From: JAPOXR01 sp963664715
GTDB taxonomy: Bacteria; Pseudomonadota; Alphaproteobacteria; Rhodobacterales; Rhodobacteraceae
Length of the DNA: 64,000 bases
NCBI GenBank assembly: GCA_963664715.2
Contig: CAXXUY010000005.1
Span: 62,001 to 126,000, forward strand
Reading direction: 5' to 3'
Part shown: positions 9,648-18,787 of the stretch, piece after piece
Position numbering within the stretch: the stretch's first letter is position 1
Layout of the letters: every line of letters starts with the position of its first letter
The notes under the pieces: generated by a model
What the model saw: the letters and a program-made list of their open reading frames with translations, nothing else
What the model was told of the DNA's origin: nothing
The model's database searches: none
Made by a program: the position numbers and the translations under genes

Positions 9648-10481
9648 TCAGGAGAACGCACCTTCCAGCAAGTCCCTGACCTTCGACCAGCAATGCCGGT
9701 TCCTGGCAACCAGAAGTTGACCTGACGTCTTGCTGGCGTCGTAGGCACTGCCATCCTCCATCATGGCGGAAAACCCGCCTGCTTCCCGATAAATCAATTC
9801 GCCGGCCGCGTGATCCCACGGATTCAACTGTCCGGAAATACCGAAATCAACCGCGCCTTCGGACAACAGCCAGTATTCATGGCATGAACAGCGCAACGAA
9901 CTTGCTCGATCCAGCATCGGGAGCCTTGGAGCAAGCTTTTGCTGGGTCTCCTTCGAGAACAGGTAGAGGGGAATGAACCCGGTCGTCCCCGGCAGGCCAC
10001 TGTTGCCCACACTCAAGATCCGCTCTTCACCGGTATGAGACTGATACCGGGCGCCCTTCTGCGTCGTCGCTTGAACCCAGCTATCCGTGACTGGATCATA
10101 CAGAAGGCCAAATCTGGTCTGTCTCTCCTCGATGATGGCGACCATCACGCCGAAAAGAGGCAACCCTTTCACATAGTTCCACGTTCCATCGATGGGGTCG
10201 ATAATGACACACAACTCGGCGCTGCCAATCCGGTCGAGCAGTGATCTGTCACTTCCGACAGCCTCTTCTCCTACAATCTGGGCTCCAGGTATCAGTTGAC
10301 GGGCTTCATCGCCGATACGCGCCTCTGCAGCCCTGTCCGCTATGGTTACCAGATCGGTTTCACTGGTCTTGGTACCTATGCCCCCGACAGGCAGGTTCCG
10401 GAATCGCGGCAGGATTTCATCCCTTGCGGCGCGGCGGACGATTTCGATCAGCCGACCGGTAACTTCACTCGTTATGTGCAT
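9648..10481 (-). CDS. inositol monophosphatase family protein
   Basis: The protein has 277 residues. The metal-binding signature IIDPIDGTWNYVKGLPLFG sits near residue 95, a conserved Glu comes before it (IVGEEAVG), and the C-terminal motif is PWDHAAGELIYREAGG, where the Asp completes the Mg2+ site. The family removes phosphate from myo-inositol 1-phosphate and related sugar or nucleotide phosphates (SuhB, CysQ, HisN). The gene lies three bases downstream of a 2H-phosphoesterase-like gene at the end of a Ugp-type transport operon, which suggests a phosphorylated breakdown product of the imported compound as substrate. This is an inference from position. Confidence 0.9.
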   Translation of the reverse strand: MHITSEVTGRLIEIVRRAARDEILPRFRNLPVGGIGTKTSETDLVTIADRAAEARIGDEARQLIPGAQIVGEEAVGSDRSLLDRIGSAELCVIIDPIDGTWNYVKGLPLFGVMVAIIEERQTRFGLLYDPVTDSWVQATTQKGARYQSHTGEERILSVGNSGLPGTTGFIPLYLFSKETQQKLAPRLPMLDRASSLRCSCHEYWLLSEGAVDFGISGQLNPWDHAAGELIYREAGGFSAMMEDGSAYDASKTSGQLLVARNRHCWSKVRDLLEGAFS

Positions 10482-10483
10482 GA

Positions 10484-11284
10484 CTATGCCCCGCTGGCAT
10501 CCTGAACTTGCGAAATGTGCTGGCGATGGGATCTCGGGCCTGACAACAACCTGATGCGTTCAAAGTGATGCATGGTATCGAAACTGCAGAGTTCGCAAGG
10601 TCCCAGTTGGATTTCCGGCACCGTCGCTGCAAAGTCGCGACCCAACGCATCGCTGAAGGCGACCATGTCCCCGGCAAGACCTTCATCCACCCAACGCAGT
10701 TGATAGCCAAGCGAAATGTGAAATACATAGGCATCAAAATCCTTCGGGCAAATCCCGGTGGCGTCACGAAGTACATTGCGCGTATGCCGCAGTGATTGCT
10801 CCTGCCAATTGTCTGCGCCGCGTACGGTGAGCGAATGCAATGCAAACAACCCGTCGGAACGTATCCTGTATCCTTGCGGAAGTATCAACCCACTGACCTG
10901 ACGACTGAGAATCGTTGTCATTTCGTCTCTGGTCACGTCCCTGCCAAGGCCCTCTGGCCAAAAGCCATCCTCCTTCAGAAACGGCGACCATCCCTGAAAG
11001 ACCGTCATATGAAAGCTCTTGGGCGGAAGATAGGTGAAGTAGCGCCCAAACTCGCTGCTTCTTACCCTGTCCTGCATGTCGACCAATGCAGTGAATGCAG
11101 CCGACACCCGGTCAATGTGACACACGAACGTGTTTCCTGGCCAAGGCAGGACATTTCCCCTGGTATCGAACTTGCCGCCGTAGCCGGGCATGCAGATCGC
11201 TTTTGGGAACGGTCGGTCGCTGAGGCTTCCGGTCAGCGTGGCGACGGGATCCGGACGTTCAGGGAATGGCTCTGACACAGTCAC
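10484..11284 (-). CDS. 2H phosphoesterase-like protein (DUF1868 type)
   Basis: The protein has 266 residues and two H-x-S/T motifs, HMTVF (about residue 90) and HISLGY (about residue 195). These define the 2H superfamily of RNA ligase-like cyclic phosphodiesterases. The N-terminal MPGYGGKFDTRGNVLPWPGNTF block is typical of the DUF1868 group. It starts with GTG and overlaps the stop of the ATPase gene in a GTGA arrangement, so translation is probably coupled. In this setting it may open or cleave a phosphodiester brought in by the transporter. The activity is not shown for this subgroup as far as I know. Confidence 0.75.
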   Translation of the reverse strand: MTVSEPFPERPDPVATLTGSLSDRPFPKAICMPGYGGKFDTRGNVLPWPGNTFVCHIDRVSAAFTALVDMQDRVRSSEFGRYFTYLPPKSFHMTVFQGWSPFLKEDGFWPEGLGRDVTRDEMTTILSRQVSGLILPQGYRIRSDGLFALHSLTVRGADNWQEQSLRHTRNVLRDATGICPKDFDAYVFHISLGYQLRWVDEGLAGDMVAFSDALGRDFAATVPEIQLGPCELCSFDTMHHFERIRLLSGPRSHRQHISQVQDASGA

Positions 11285-12342
11285 GACTCCAGCCTCTTCT
11301 GCGTCTCCGGATCAAAGAGATGGATGTCATCGTCTGGAAACTGGAGTTTGACTTCGCCCTCACCTCCATATTCCGAACCATGCTGAACCGAAACCCAGAT
11401 CTTTTCTCCACTCTCCAGTTCAACCTGCAATATTGAATGAGATCCCAGATCTTCCCGATACAGGACTTGACCGTTCAGGCCGCTTCCCGCGAGCAGAATT
11501 CGTTCCGGACGAATTCCAACAAGGACATTCCCCCGGTGGTTGCGTTCCGCGATCCTGGCACCGCCAATGAGGCGCAGGATGCCTCCATCCCCGCGCCCGG
11601 TCAGTATGTTCATCGGCGGTGAACCAATGAAACGGGCGACGAAGGTTGTTTGCGGATGGTGGTAGACCCTGTCCGGTGAGGCAAATTGCTCCACTCTTCC
11701 ATTGTTGATGATCAGGATGACGTCGGCCAAGGTCATTGCCTCGATCTGGTCATGGGTGACGAAGACGCTCGTGGCGCCGATTCGTCGATGCAGTTGAGAC
11801 AATTCGACCCGCATGTCGTGCCGGAGTTGGGCATCCAGGTTTGACAGCGGCTCATCGAAGAGCAAGACGCCGGGCTCGCGAACGATCGCACGGGCGATGG
11901 CAACACGTTGCCTTTGGCCGCCGGAAAGCTGGCTTGGACGGCGGTCCAGGAATTGCTCCAGATTGGCGATCCGGGCCACTTCCCGAATTCGATTGATCCG
12001 TTCGGCCTTCGGTACCCGCGCGAGTTTCAGGGAATAGCCGATATTGTCGGCCACGTTCATATGCGGGTAGAGCGCGTAGTTCTGGAACACCATCGCGCAG
12101 CCGCGATCCTTGGCAGCGACGTTGTGGACCTCCCGATCACCAAACAGTATGCGCCCGCTCGAGACTTCCTCAAGTCCGGCAAGCATGTTCAGAATGGTCG
12201 ACTTTCCGCATCCAGACGGCCCCAGCACGACTGTGAAATCTCCTGCCTCCATCCTTACCGAAATGCCCGGAATGACTTCGATGCTGCCAAAGGACTTGGC
12301 AACATTGTCAAGTGTGATGCTTGTGCTCTTGACCGTCGTCAC
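11281..12342 (-). CDS. ugpC: ABC transporter ATP-binding protein, Ugp/MalK type
   Basis: The protein has 353 residues. Walker A is GPSGCGKST (about residue 40), the signature is LSGGQRQRVAIARAI, and Walker B is VLLFDEPLSNLDAQL with a downstream switch His (FVTHDQIEA). A C-terminal TOBE-type regulatory domain follows (VLVGIRPERILL), as in UgpC and MalK. It powers the two permeases encoded upstream. The start is GTG, overlapping the previous stop (GTGA). The symbol reflects the family; glycerol-3-phosphate as the substrate is not proven. Confidence 0.9.
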   Translation of the reverse strand: MTTVKSTSITLDNVAKSFGSIEVIPGISVRMEAGDFTVVLGPSGCGKSTILNMLAGLEEVSSGRILFGDREVHNVAAKDRGCAMVFQNYALYPHMNVADNIGYSLKLARVPKAERINRIREVARIANLEQFLDRRPSQLSGGQRQRVAIARAIVREPGVLLFDEPLSNLDAQLRHDMRVELSQLHRRIGATSVFVTHDQIEAMTLADVILIINNGRVEQFASPDRVYHHPQTTFVARFIGSPPMNILTGRGDGGILRLIGGARIAERNHRGNVLVGIRPERILLAGSGLNGQVLYREDLGSHSILQVELESGEKIWVSVQHGSEYGGEGEVKLQFPDDDIHLFDPETQKRLES

Positions 12343-13259
12343 TTTTCTGACAGGTTCAGCCCGCGCACGATCTGGCGCTGCATGACGGCGATCAGCAAGA
12401 CTGGAATGAAGGAAACGAAAAGGGCGCCGGCCATCAGCATCGGAACATCCGGGGTGCGTTCCGGATCAGTCGTGGCGAGCTTGGCCAGCCCGACAACCGC
12501 CGGCTGGGCGTCAGGCGTCGAAGCGGCGACCAATGGCCAGAGATATGACGTCCAGCCCCCTATGAACCAGAACATGAAGGTTGCGATCAGCGGCGTCCAG
12601 GACAGCGGCAGCAAGATGTCGATCATGAAGCGAATGGGTCCGGCGCCATCCATCGTCGCCGCACGGGGAAGGTCCCTGGGCAAGCTCTTGAAAAACTGCC
12701 GGTAAATGAACACGGATGCGCTTGATGTCGCAATTGGGGCGGCTACACCGAAGTAACTGTCAAGCAAGCTGTACTCGAAACGCGGACGAGATCCGTTGAA
12801 TGCTTCAACCAGAGAGCAGAGCCCGGTCCCCTCGCAGAGCCAGTTGAGCGGCATCAGCACGTTGGCAACGATCTGGTATGTCGTGATGACAATCAGTTCC
12901 AGCGGCAGCATGACCGTTACGATAGTGATCGCAAAGACCAGCGTATTCAACTTCGACTTGTAGAACACGATTGCAAACGTGGCGGTAAACGCGAGTGCAC
13001 ACTTGATAAAGGCAACGAGCAACGAAATGACAATCGAGTTCCATAGCTGCTGAGGCAGCTGGGTTTCAAACATGATATGCCGCATGTTGTCGAGAAAATC
13101 GTTGCTCAGGGTCAGGCGGATGCCGCCAGCCCGCAGGAAGTCCTCATAGGACACGGTCGCAGTCAGGAAGGCGACCACGATCGGCGCCAGGATAAAGACG
13201 ACTCCGACCAAAAGTAGAATCGTGGATGTGAAATCAATGCTCCTGGCGCGTTCGATCAT
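12339..13259 (-). CDS. ugpE: carbohydrate/glycerol-phosphate ABC permease, UgpE type
   Basis: The protein has 306 residues with about six membrane segments. The coupling EAA loop reads PRDLPRAATMDGAGPIRFMI (about residue 205), followed by the usual PLSWTPLIATFMFWFI stretch. It is one of two inner-membrane subunits of a Ugp-type importer. A roughly 40-residue loop (about 155-180, with two cysteines near CEGTGLCS) is longer than in typical UgpE. It overlaps the ATPase gene by four bases and lies five bases after the partner permease gene. Confidence 0.88.
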   Translation of the reverse strand: MIERARSIDFTSTILLLVGVVFILAPIVVAFLTATVSYEDFLRAGGIRLTLSNDFLDNMRHIMFETQLPQQLWNSIVISLLVAFIKCALAFTATFAIVFYKSKLNTLVFAITIVTVMLPLELIVITTYQIVANVLMPLNWLCEGTGLCSLVEAFNGSRPRFEYSLLDSYFGVAAPIATSSASVFIYRQFFKSLPRDLPRAATMDGAGPIRFMIDILLPLSWTPLIATFMFWFIGGWTSYLWPLVAASTPDAQPAVVGLAKLATTDPERTPDVPMLMAGALFVSFIPVLLIAVMQRQIVRGLNLSEK

Positions 13260-13264
13260 GCTGG

Positions 13265-14146
13265 TTACCTTTCGTACTTCACGTACTTCTCGAGCCTGAA
13301 CTGCAGGATCACCATGATACCAACGAAAATGATCAATAATGCCGTCTGCGTTGCGGCCCCGGACAGGTCGTATGCCTTGAAACCATCAACATAGATCTTG
13401 TAGATCAGCAGGGTCGTCGCTCCTCCCGGGCCACCTCCGGTCATCGTGTCAATCAGCCCGAATGCTTCGACCACGGTCCCGACAAATTCCAGCACAAAGG
13501 TCAGGAAGAGCTGCGGTGTCAGCAGCGGCAACTGGATGTCCCTCACCCTTCGCCAGGGCCCTGCGCCGTCCATGGCAGCCGCCTTGGTAAGCGCGTCCGG
13601 GATCGACTGAAGGCCGGACAGGAGTATGATGAAGTTGAACGGAATTCCGTTCCAAACCTGTGCCACAACGATGGTCGAATAGGCATCGAAGCCGTCCACC
13701 CTGGGGTTCCAGAGACCAGGAGACAGGGTGTTGACGAACGCAAATATGCCAAGGAACGGATCGAAGATAAACACGAAGACAACGCCGATCGATGCACCGG
13801 CAACCGCCTTGGGCCAGATGATGATGTTTCTTGCAGCGCCGGAAAGACGCAGTCCCCGGTCTGCCGCAAGCGCCAATATCAGGGAGATTCCGATCGCCAG
13901 TCCGGGAGCAACGAGCATGAAGACCAGCGTCCGTTGCAGTGCATCCCAGAATTCCGGGTCGGAAAGAACCCGCGCATAGTTCTGCAATCCGACGAATTCC
14001 GAACCGCCGCCAAACGGCCTTTCCAGGAAAAATGACCAGAAGAACGCCAGTCCGACAGGAATGTAAAAGAACAAGAGCACCAGCAAGAGGATGGGTGCGA
14101 CCAGTAGGGTATAGGTCAATCCGCCGCTAAAATGGCCTTGTCGCAT
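13265..14146 (-). CDS. ugpA: carbohydrate/glycerol-phosphate ABC permease, UgpA type
   Basis: The protein has 293 residues with six predicted membrane helices, beginning YTLLVAPILLLVLLFFYIPVG. The EAA motif is ALTKAAAMDGAGPWRRVRDI (about residue 205), followed by QLPLLTPQLFLTFVLEFVG. It pairs with the downstream permease to form the import channel. It follows the binding-protein gene with a 56-base gap in the same operon. Confidence 0.88.
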   Translation of the reverse strand: MRQGHFSGGLTYTLLVAPILLLVLLFFYIPVGLAFFWSFFLERPFGGGSEFVGLQNYARVLSDPEFWDALQRTLVFMLVAPGLAIGISLILALAADRGLRLSGAARNIIIWPKAVAGASIGVVFVFIFDPFLGIFAFVNTLSPGLWNPRVDGFDAYSTIVVAQVWNGIPFNFIILLSGLQSIPDALTKAAAMDGAGPWRRVRDIQLPLLTPQLFLTFVLEFVGTVVEAFGLIDTMTGGGPGGATTLLIYKIYVDGFKAYDLSGAATQTALLIIFVGIMVILQFRLEKYVKYER

Positions 14147-14202
14147 CTTGGGTCTTCGAATTGCGTCCGGCGAGTCTGGTCCCGCCGGACATCGCTTTTG
14201 AA

Positions 14203-15504
14203 TCAGGGAAGTGTAACACCCTCATATGTCTGTTCGAAACGACGAAGGAGTTCGTTGCCACGGCTGGCAGCGTTATCCAGCGCAACCTGGATTTCCTGTT
14301 CGCCATTGAGTGCCCTGGTCACCTCCTCTATGAAAATATCGCGGAACTGGACGTAGAACCCAAGGCGAATTCCGCGGCTGTTCGCATCGCCCGGCTGGTC
14401 AAGCGAATTCACTGCAATGCTCGCGCTTGCGAACACAGGATCGTCCGCCATGTCGCTGCCCATGAGTGTCTCGAGAGCCGCATTTGTTACGGGCACGTAA
14501 CCGGTATGACCTGCAAAGGCGATTTGTTGGTCGTGTTCGCGAATGAAGTTCAGAAACGCAGCCGCCGCTTCGTATGCATCATTGTCATGTCCCTTCATGA
14601 TCCAGATCGAAGCACCTCCAATCAGGGTGTTTCGGCGTTCGAATCCGTCGTAAATCGGGGCCAGGCCAATACCCAGGGCATCCCCCAACGCCGCATATGC
14701 GCCACCATAGGCGGCCGACGAAGTCTCAAGCATTGCACATTCGCCGGCATTGAAGCCATTCCGCTCGGCCGGAACATCCGCTGGAAGCCGGAACAAGCCC
14801 TCCGCGCGCCATGCATTGATATTGTTCAGATGCTTGGCAACGAGGCCGGTGTTGAACGTGTATTCGGCATCAAGGCCACCGTAGCCGTTGTTGTTGGAAG
14901 CAATCGCCTCGCCATGCCTTGCCGAGAACTGTTCGAGAGAAAACCACGGATGGACACGTTGAAGCACGGGACATGCGTGACCATTGTCGCGGAGTTTCTG
15001 TGCCACTTCAACGACACCCTCATATGTGTCGGGAATCTCCGTGACACCGACGTCGCCCAACATCTGCATGTTGGCGTAGAAGATCATGGTTGAGCCGTTA
15101 TACGGCTGTGAGAAAAGATCTCCCGTTGATGTCTCATAATAGGAACGCGCACCGTTTATGTAATCGCCCCAAGGGGCATCAGGCATGATTTCCGACACTG
15201 GCACAACAGCATCCGAGAGCATCAGGTCGAGTGTGCCCGCGTCGAAGAACTGGATCATTACGGGATGTTGCTGCGAGCGATAGGCGGCGATTGCCTTCTG
15301 CATGGCAGGTTCGTAGCCACCCTGGCCGACACAGGTTATCGAATGCTCATCCTGTGCGGCGTTGAATGCCTCGCAATGAGACTGGATGGCCTCTTCGACC
15401 CGGCCGGTGTTGCCATACCAGAATTCGATATCGGTCGAATTTGCGGTCGTGGCGGTCAGTGCACCGGCCAGACACGAGGCGGCAAGATAAATTGATCGGT
15501 ACAT
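14203..15504 (-). CDS. ugpB: ABC transporter substrate-binding protein, UgpB type
   Basis: The protein has 433 residues with a Sec signal peptide (MYRSIYLAASCLAGALTAT, cleaved near TANS). The mature start DIEFWYGNTGRVEEAI and the block YEPAMQKAIAAYRSQQHPVM are characteristic of the family 1 / UgpB binding proteins. It captures the substrate in the periplasm and is the first gene of the operon. I chose the Met at 15504 because AGGAGG lies six bases upstream and the signal peptide starts there; an upstream Met at 15573 would add charged residues before it. A palindrome 50-66 bases upstream probably binds the divergent ROK regulator. Confidence 0.9.
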   Translation of the reverse strand: MYRSIYLAASCLAGALTATTANSTDIEFWYGNTGRVEEAIQSHCEAFNAAQDEHSITCVGQGGYEPAMQKAIAAYRSQQHPVMIQFFDAGTLDLMLSDAVVPVSEIMPDAPWGDYINGARSYYETSTGDLFSQPYNGSTMIFYANMQMLGDVGVTEIPDTYEGVVEVAQKLRDNGHACPVLQRVHPWFSLEQFSARHGEAIASNNNGYGGLDAEYTFNTGLVAKHLNNINAWRAEGLFRLPADVPAERNGFNAGECAMLETSSAAYGGAYAALGDALGIGLAPIYDGFERRNTLIGGASIWIMKGHDNDAYEAAAAFLNFIREHDQQIAFAGHTGYVPVTNAALETLMGSDMADDPVFASASIAVNSLDQPGDANSRGIRLGFYVQFRDIFIEEVTRALNGEQEIQVALDNAASRGNELLRRFEQTYEGVTLP

Positions 15505-15553
15505 GGGTCTCCTCCTAGCTGTCTTGCGCGAAAACTCAGTCTTCCTGAATTTA

Positions 15554-15570
15554 TTACGCTTTAAGTGTAA
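15554..15570. promoter_or_regulatory. palindrome between ugpB-like operon and ROK gene
   Basis: TTACGCTT, one base, then AAGTGTAA. The two eight-base arms match at seven positions. It lies in the 135-base divergent region between the transporter operon and the ROK repressor gene, a usual place for the operator of a ROK/NagC-type regulator. The binding protein is inferred from position only. Confidence 0.6.
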
Positions 15571-15639
15571 CAAATATCGTCCAATTGCCTGACCGGAGTC
15601 AAGTCGGTATGTATTTGCCCGAATTCTCTCATCATCAGC

Positions 15640-16860
15640 ATGTTTGACAGCTATGCTTCACCATTTAAATTACACGTCATGAGTGACTTTGTGGGGAAAG
15701 GAGCCACCTACGATCCCGATTCGCTGATTGCCGGGAGGTTCAGGTCGGGACCCGACCTGGGCCGGGTTGTCTCCGCCAACGAACGCGAAATACTGCGAAT
15801 CGTGCGCGACAACCACCGTATATCGCGGTCAGAAATCACGGACAGAACGAACCTGACTCAGCAATCGGTTCACCGTCTGGTCGACAATCTGGCATCACGC
15901 GGCGCAATCAGGTTGGGGGAACCCATACCCGGAACCGGTCGCGGTCAGCCAAGCCCGACAGTCGTCCTGAACAGGGGCTTTGCCGTTTCCGTCGGGATTT
16001 CGGTCAATACCGATACCATCAGCGTTTGTCTCTTCGACTTTGCCGGAAAGATCCGGGCAACCGAGCATTTGCCGATCGCAGACCGTCCCCTGGGCTATGG
16101 GCTTGAACAGATTGGCATGTCTGTCAGGCAGCAATTTGCCCAAAACGAGATCGAATACGAGACACTCTTCGGAGCGGGATTTGCCATTTCCGGATTCCTG
16201 GAGTCCGGAACCATCTACAATACACCGCTTCCCCTGCATGAGTGGTCCCTGGTCGAACTGGGCCCAACGGTATCAGAAGTCCTGGGATGCCCTGTCTGGA
16301 CAGCGAATTCAGCCAATACGGCAGCGGTCTGCGAGTCCATGCTCGGAATCGGAAGATACATTCGAAACTTCGTTTACCTTTCAATTGACTATGGGTTTGG
16401 CGGTGCCCTCATAGTCGACGGTGATCTGATGCGCGGCGGCCATGGAAATGCCGGCGAACTCAGCGCGATGTTCGAACTCGAAGAGATGAACAACCGTCCG
16501 GCACTGGAATCGCTTCTCGCGAACCTGGTGTCGAACGGAGTGCGCGTCACGACGGTGGACGATATCCGCAGGAACTTCGATCCGGCCTGGCAAGGAGTTG
16601 AAAGCTGGATCGACAGGGTTACGCCTGTGCTGAACAGAACCGTCAATGCGATCTACGCAATTGCCGATCCCCAGGCGATAATATTCGGTGGCCAGATCCC
16701 CAAACAATTGGCGGATCGACTGATTTCCAGGGTCGAATTCGTTCGCCTGCCCAGGCATGGCAGGTTGATGAAGGCACCAAAACTGTTTTCGACTGATCTG
16801 GACGTTGACGCGTCTGCAGTTGGTGCTGCAGTCATGCCGTTCAAGTCGGTCTTTTTCTAG
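15640..16860 (+). CDS. ROK family transcriptional regulator
   Basis: The protein has 406 residues. The N-terminal winged HTH reads EREILRIVRDNHRISRSEI, then LTQQSVHRLVDNLASRGAI (about residues 45-85). The C-terminal ROK/actin-like sugar-binding domain follows, with YLSIDYGFGGALIVDGDL and the GHGNAGELS zinc-site region (about 265). The cysteine-rich CxCGxxGC that completes the zinc site in NagC-type proteins is not seen, so zinc binding may differ. It is divergent from the Ugp-type operon and probably represses it until the imported compound or a product binds. A second Met at 15679 is an alternative start; neither has a strong binding site. Confidence 0.88.
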   Translation: MFDSYASPFKLHVMSDFVGKGATYDPDSLIAGRFRSGPDLGRVVSANEREILRIVRDNHRISRSEITDRTNLTQQSVHRLVDNLASRGAIRLGEPIPGTGRGQPSPTVVLNRGFAVSVGISVNTDTISVCLFDFAGKIRATEHLPIADRPLGYGLEQIGMSVRQQFAQNEIEYETLFGAGFAISGFLESGTIYNTPLPLHEWSLVELGPTVSEVLGCPVWTANSANTAAVCESMLGIGRYIRNFVYLSIDYGFGGALIVDGDLMRGGHGNAGELSAMFELEEMNNRPALESLLANLVSNGVRVTTVDDIRRNFDPAWQGVESWIDRVTPVLNRTVNAIYAIADPQAIIFGGQIPKQLADRLISRVEFVRLPRHGRLMKAPKLFSTDLDVDASAVGAAVMPFKSVFF

Positions 16861-16958
16861 TCCGAGTGTTCCGGAAACCGGTTCACTGCCAGTTACAGGC
16901 GAAGTTTCAGGTGGTTGATTCCATCCCCGATCGGATTCGTGCTGTCGTGCCGTCCTAT

Positions 16959-18212
16959 TCAGGCGCGGCCGGTTAACTCATGCGCTCCAACATGGCCTGC
17001 AAGGTGGTCGGTCAGATCCCGGGCATCATCTTCGATTCCATGAATGAAGCTCGACTTGCGCCGACGCAGGAAATTGAGACCGATCCTGTAGAGGCCTGGC
17101 GACCCGTTCACCACGCCTCCATCGTGGCGCAGCCTGTGCTTGTGATCGAAGACGGGAATGCGGACCCATGAGTGATCCGGCTGATATCCGGTCGCCCAGA
17201 TCACCGTACGGACCCCGTCGCGGACAAGATCAAGTGTCAGTTCCGGAGACTCTTCCACCCTTGTCGGTGTGTAGCGGCTCGGCGGTTCGACATCCCCGTC
17301 AAGACCGTTGTCGGTGACCCATTCATCAACTTGATCCAACAGTCGTCCCTGCTTCAGATCGGCCAGGGCACACATGTTGCGCAGCGAACCCGAGAACTGC
17401 ACCTTGCCGCCGGAAACCCCGACAACCTGGCCCCGCAGGCAGACACCCAGATCGGTCAGCAGATTCAGGTCGAGCGTGGCTCTTTCCTTTGATCCGACAA
17501 GCTGGGGAGACGGAACGCGGCGAGCGCGCACGATGTCGTCGACTTCGTCATACCTCTCATCATGGATTCCGGTTCTGTCCAGCCACCACAGGATGTCCTT
17601 TCCCCGATAGACCCGGGGCATCCGGACATGCTCTCCCACCGACAGCGTCACAGGGCGTCCGGAGCGATGAACTTCTTCGGCGATCTGCACGCCTGAAGCC
17701 GAGGCTCCGACCACCAGCACACCGCCATCCGGCAGACCGGCCGGGCGCGTGTAGTCCATCAAAGTGAGAGATTCGACCTCGGCCGGGAGGAATTCGGCAA
17801 CTGGCGGGACCTTCGGGTGGTTGCAGGCACCCGAAGCAATCACGACCGCCGAACTCCTCCACACGCCCTTGTCAGTCACGACCTCGTACCCGCCACCGGA
17901 AACAGCAAGTGATTCAACGGTTGTGTGCGTCTCGAGGGGCGGGTCCACGAACAGGGCGTAGCGATCAATGAAGTCAACGACTTCCTTCATCGTCATGAAG
18001 CCGTCCGGATCGTCTCCGTCATAGGTGAAGCCAGGAACACGGGTCTGCCAGTTCGGCGTCAGGAGCCGCAGCGAGTCCCACCGTTCATTACGCCATGAAT
18101 GGGCGACCTCGCCCCTCTCGATCACCACATGGTCGATCGAGAGCCCGGCGAGGCAGTGACTCACCGAAAGGCCGGCATGCCCGGCCCCGATGACAACTGC
18201 TGTCGTACGCAC
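16959..18212 (-). CDS. FAD/NAD(P)-binding flavin monooxygenase-like protein
   Basis: The protein has 417 residues. The FAD-binding motif is VIGAGHAGLSVSHCLAG at the N terminus, and a second Rossmann motif GVLVVGASASGVQIAEEV is at about residue 175. The block VIWATGYQPDHSW (about 335) is the conserved ATGY motif of the CzcO / flavin-containing monooxygenase group. It should oxidise a small molecule with NADPH and O2; the substrate is unknown. The start is GTG. It follows an OsmC gene by eight bases, so the two are likely co-transcribed. Confidence 0.85.
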   Translation of the reverse strand: MRTTAVVIGAGHAGLSVSHCLAGLSIDHVVIERGEVAHSWRNERWDSLRLLTPNWQTRVPGFTYDGDDPDGFMTMKEVVDFIDRYALFVDPPLETHTTVESLAVSGGGYEVVTDKGVWRSSAVVIASGACNHPKVPPVAEFLPAEVESLTLMDYTRPAGLPDGGVLVVGASASGVQIAEEVHRSGRPVTLSVGEHVRMPRVYRGKDILWWLDRTGIHDERYDEVDDIVRARRVPSPQLVGSKERATLDLNLLTDLGVCLRGQVVGVSGGKVQFSGSLRNMCALADLKQGRLLDQVDEWVTDNGLDGDVEPPSRYTPTRVEESPELTLDLVRDGVRTVIWATGYQPDHSWVRIPVFDHKHRLRHDGGVVNGSPGLYRIGLNFLRRRKSSFIHGIEDDARDLTDHLAGHVGAHELTGRA

Positions 18213-18220
18213 GCAGACGG

Positions 18221-18787
18221 TCAGTTCACATCGACTGTCACATTCGTCGGGTTGGTCAGGATATCGAATACCGCCGAACGCTTTTGCGATTGGGCAACCA
18301 GTGCCTTGATTTCATCCGGTGTGGCATCCGCATCAATCTCGTAGCTTACGCGAATGTCGCTGAAACCGTTCCGCACGTCTGGGTCGGCACCCAGTATGCC
18401 CTGGATGTCCATGTTTCCCTCGACGGTTGCCTTGACCGACCGCAACTGGATTTCCCAATTCTGGGCCACTGCGGCGACGCCGGCAGTCAGGCAGCTTGCC
18501 AGTCCGACCAGAACGATTTCCACGGGGGTGGCCGCATTGTCCTCGGCAGCAAAGACCAGCGGATGATCCGACTCGAAGCTGTAGGAAGACTTGTGGTCAT
18601 GTTCCTCACCCAGGCCGAAATATCCGGTCACCGACGAGCGGCTGTGGGTACCCCTGAGCCATTCGTTGGTTGCGCGCCACTTGAACTGGCCGGCTTCCGG
18701 GGTCGTGCCCAGGGCTTCTCTGGCACCGAGCAGGGCCTCAACATTGACTCCGTTGTTGACGTCTTTCTTTGCAACGTTCTCAGTCAT
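18221..18787 (-). CDS. OsmC family protein
   Basis: The protein has 188 residues, the normal OsmC length. The first conserved cysteine lies in VEIVLVGLASCLTAGVAAVAQ (about residue 95), preceded by a long strand region. The second half has GILGADPDVRNGFSDIRVSY and a C-terminal AQSQKRSAVFDILTNPT. The second redox cysteine of the peroxidatic pair is not obvious here (S instead of C at SQKRSAVF), so hydroperoxidase activity is doubtful. The ATG at 18787 has AAAGGAG upstream. The flavin monooxygenase gene follows immediately. Confidence 0.82.
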   Translation of the reverse strand: MTENVAKKDVNNGVNVEALLGAREALGTTPEAGQFKWRATNEWLRGTHSRSSVTGYFGLGEEHDHKSSYSFESDHPLVFAAEDNAATPVEIVLVGLASCLTAGVAAVAQNWEIQLRSVKATVEGNMDIQGILGADPDVRNGFSDIRVSYEIDADATPDEIKALVAQSQKRSAVFDILTNPTNVTVDVN

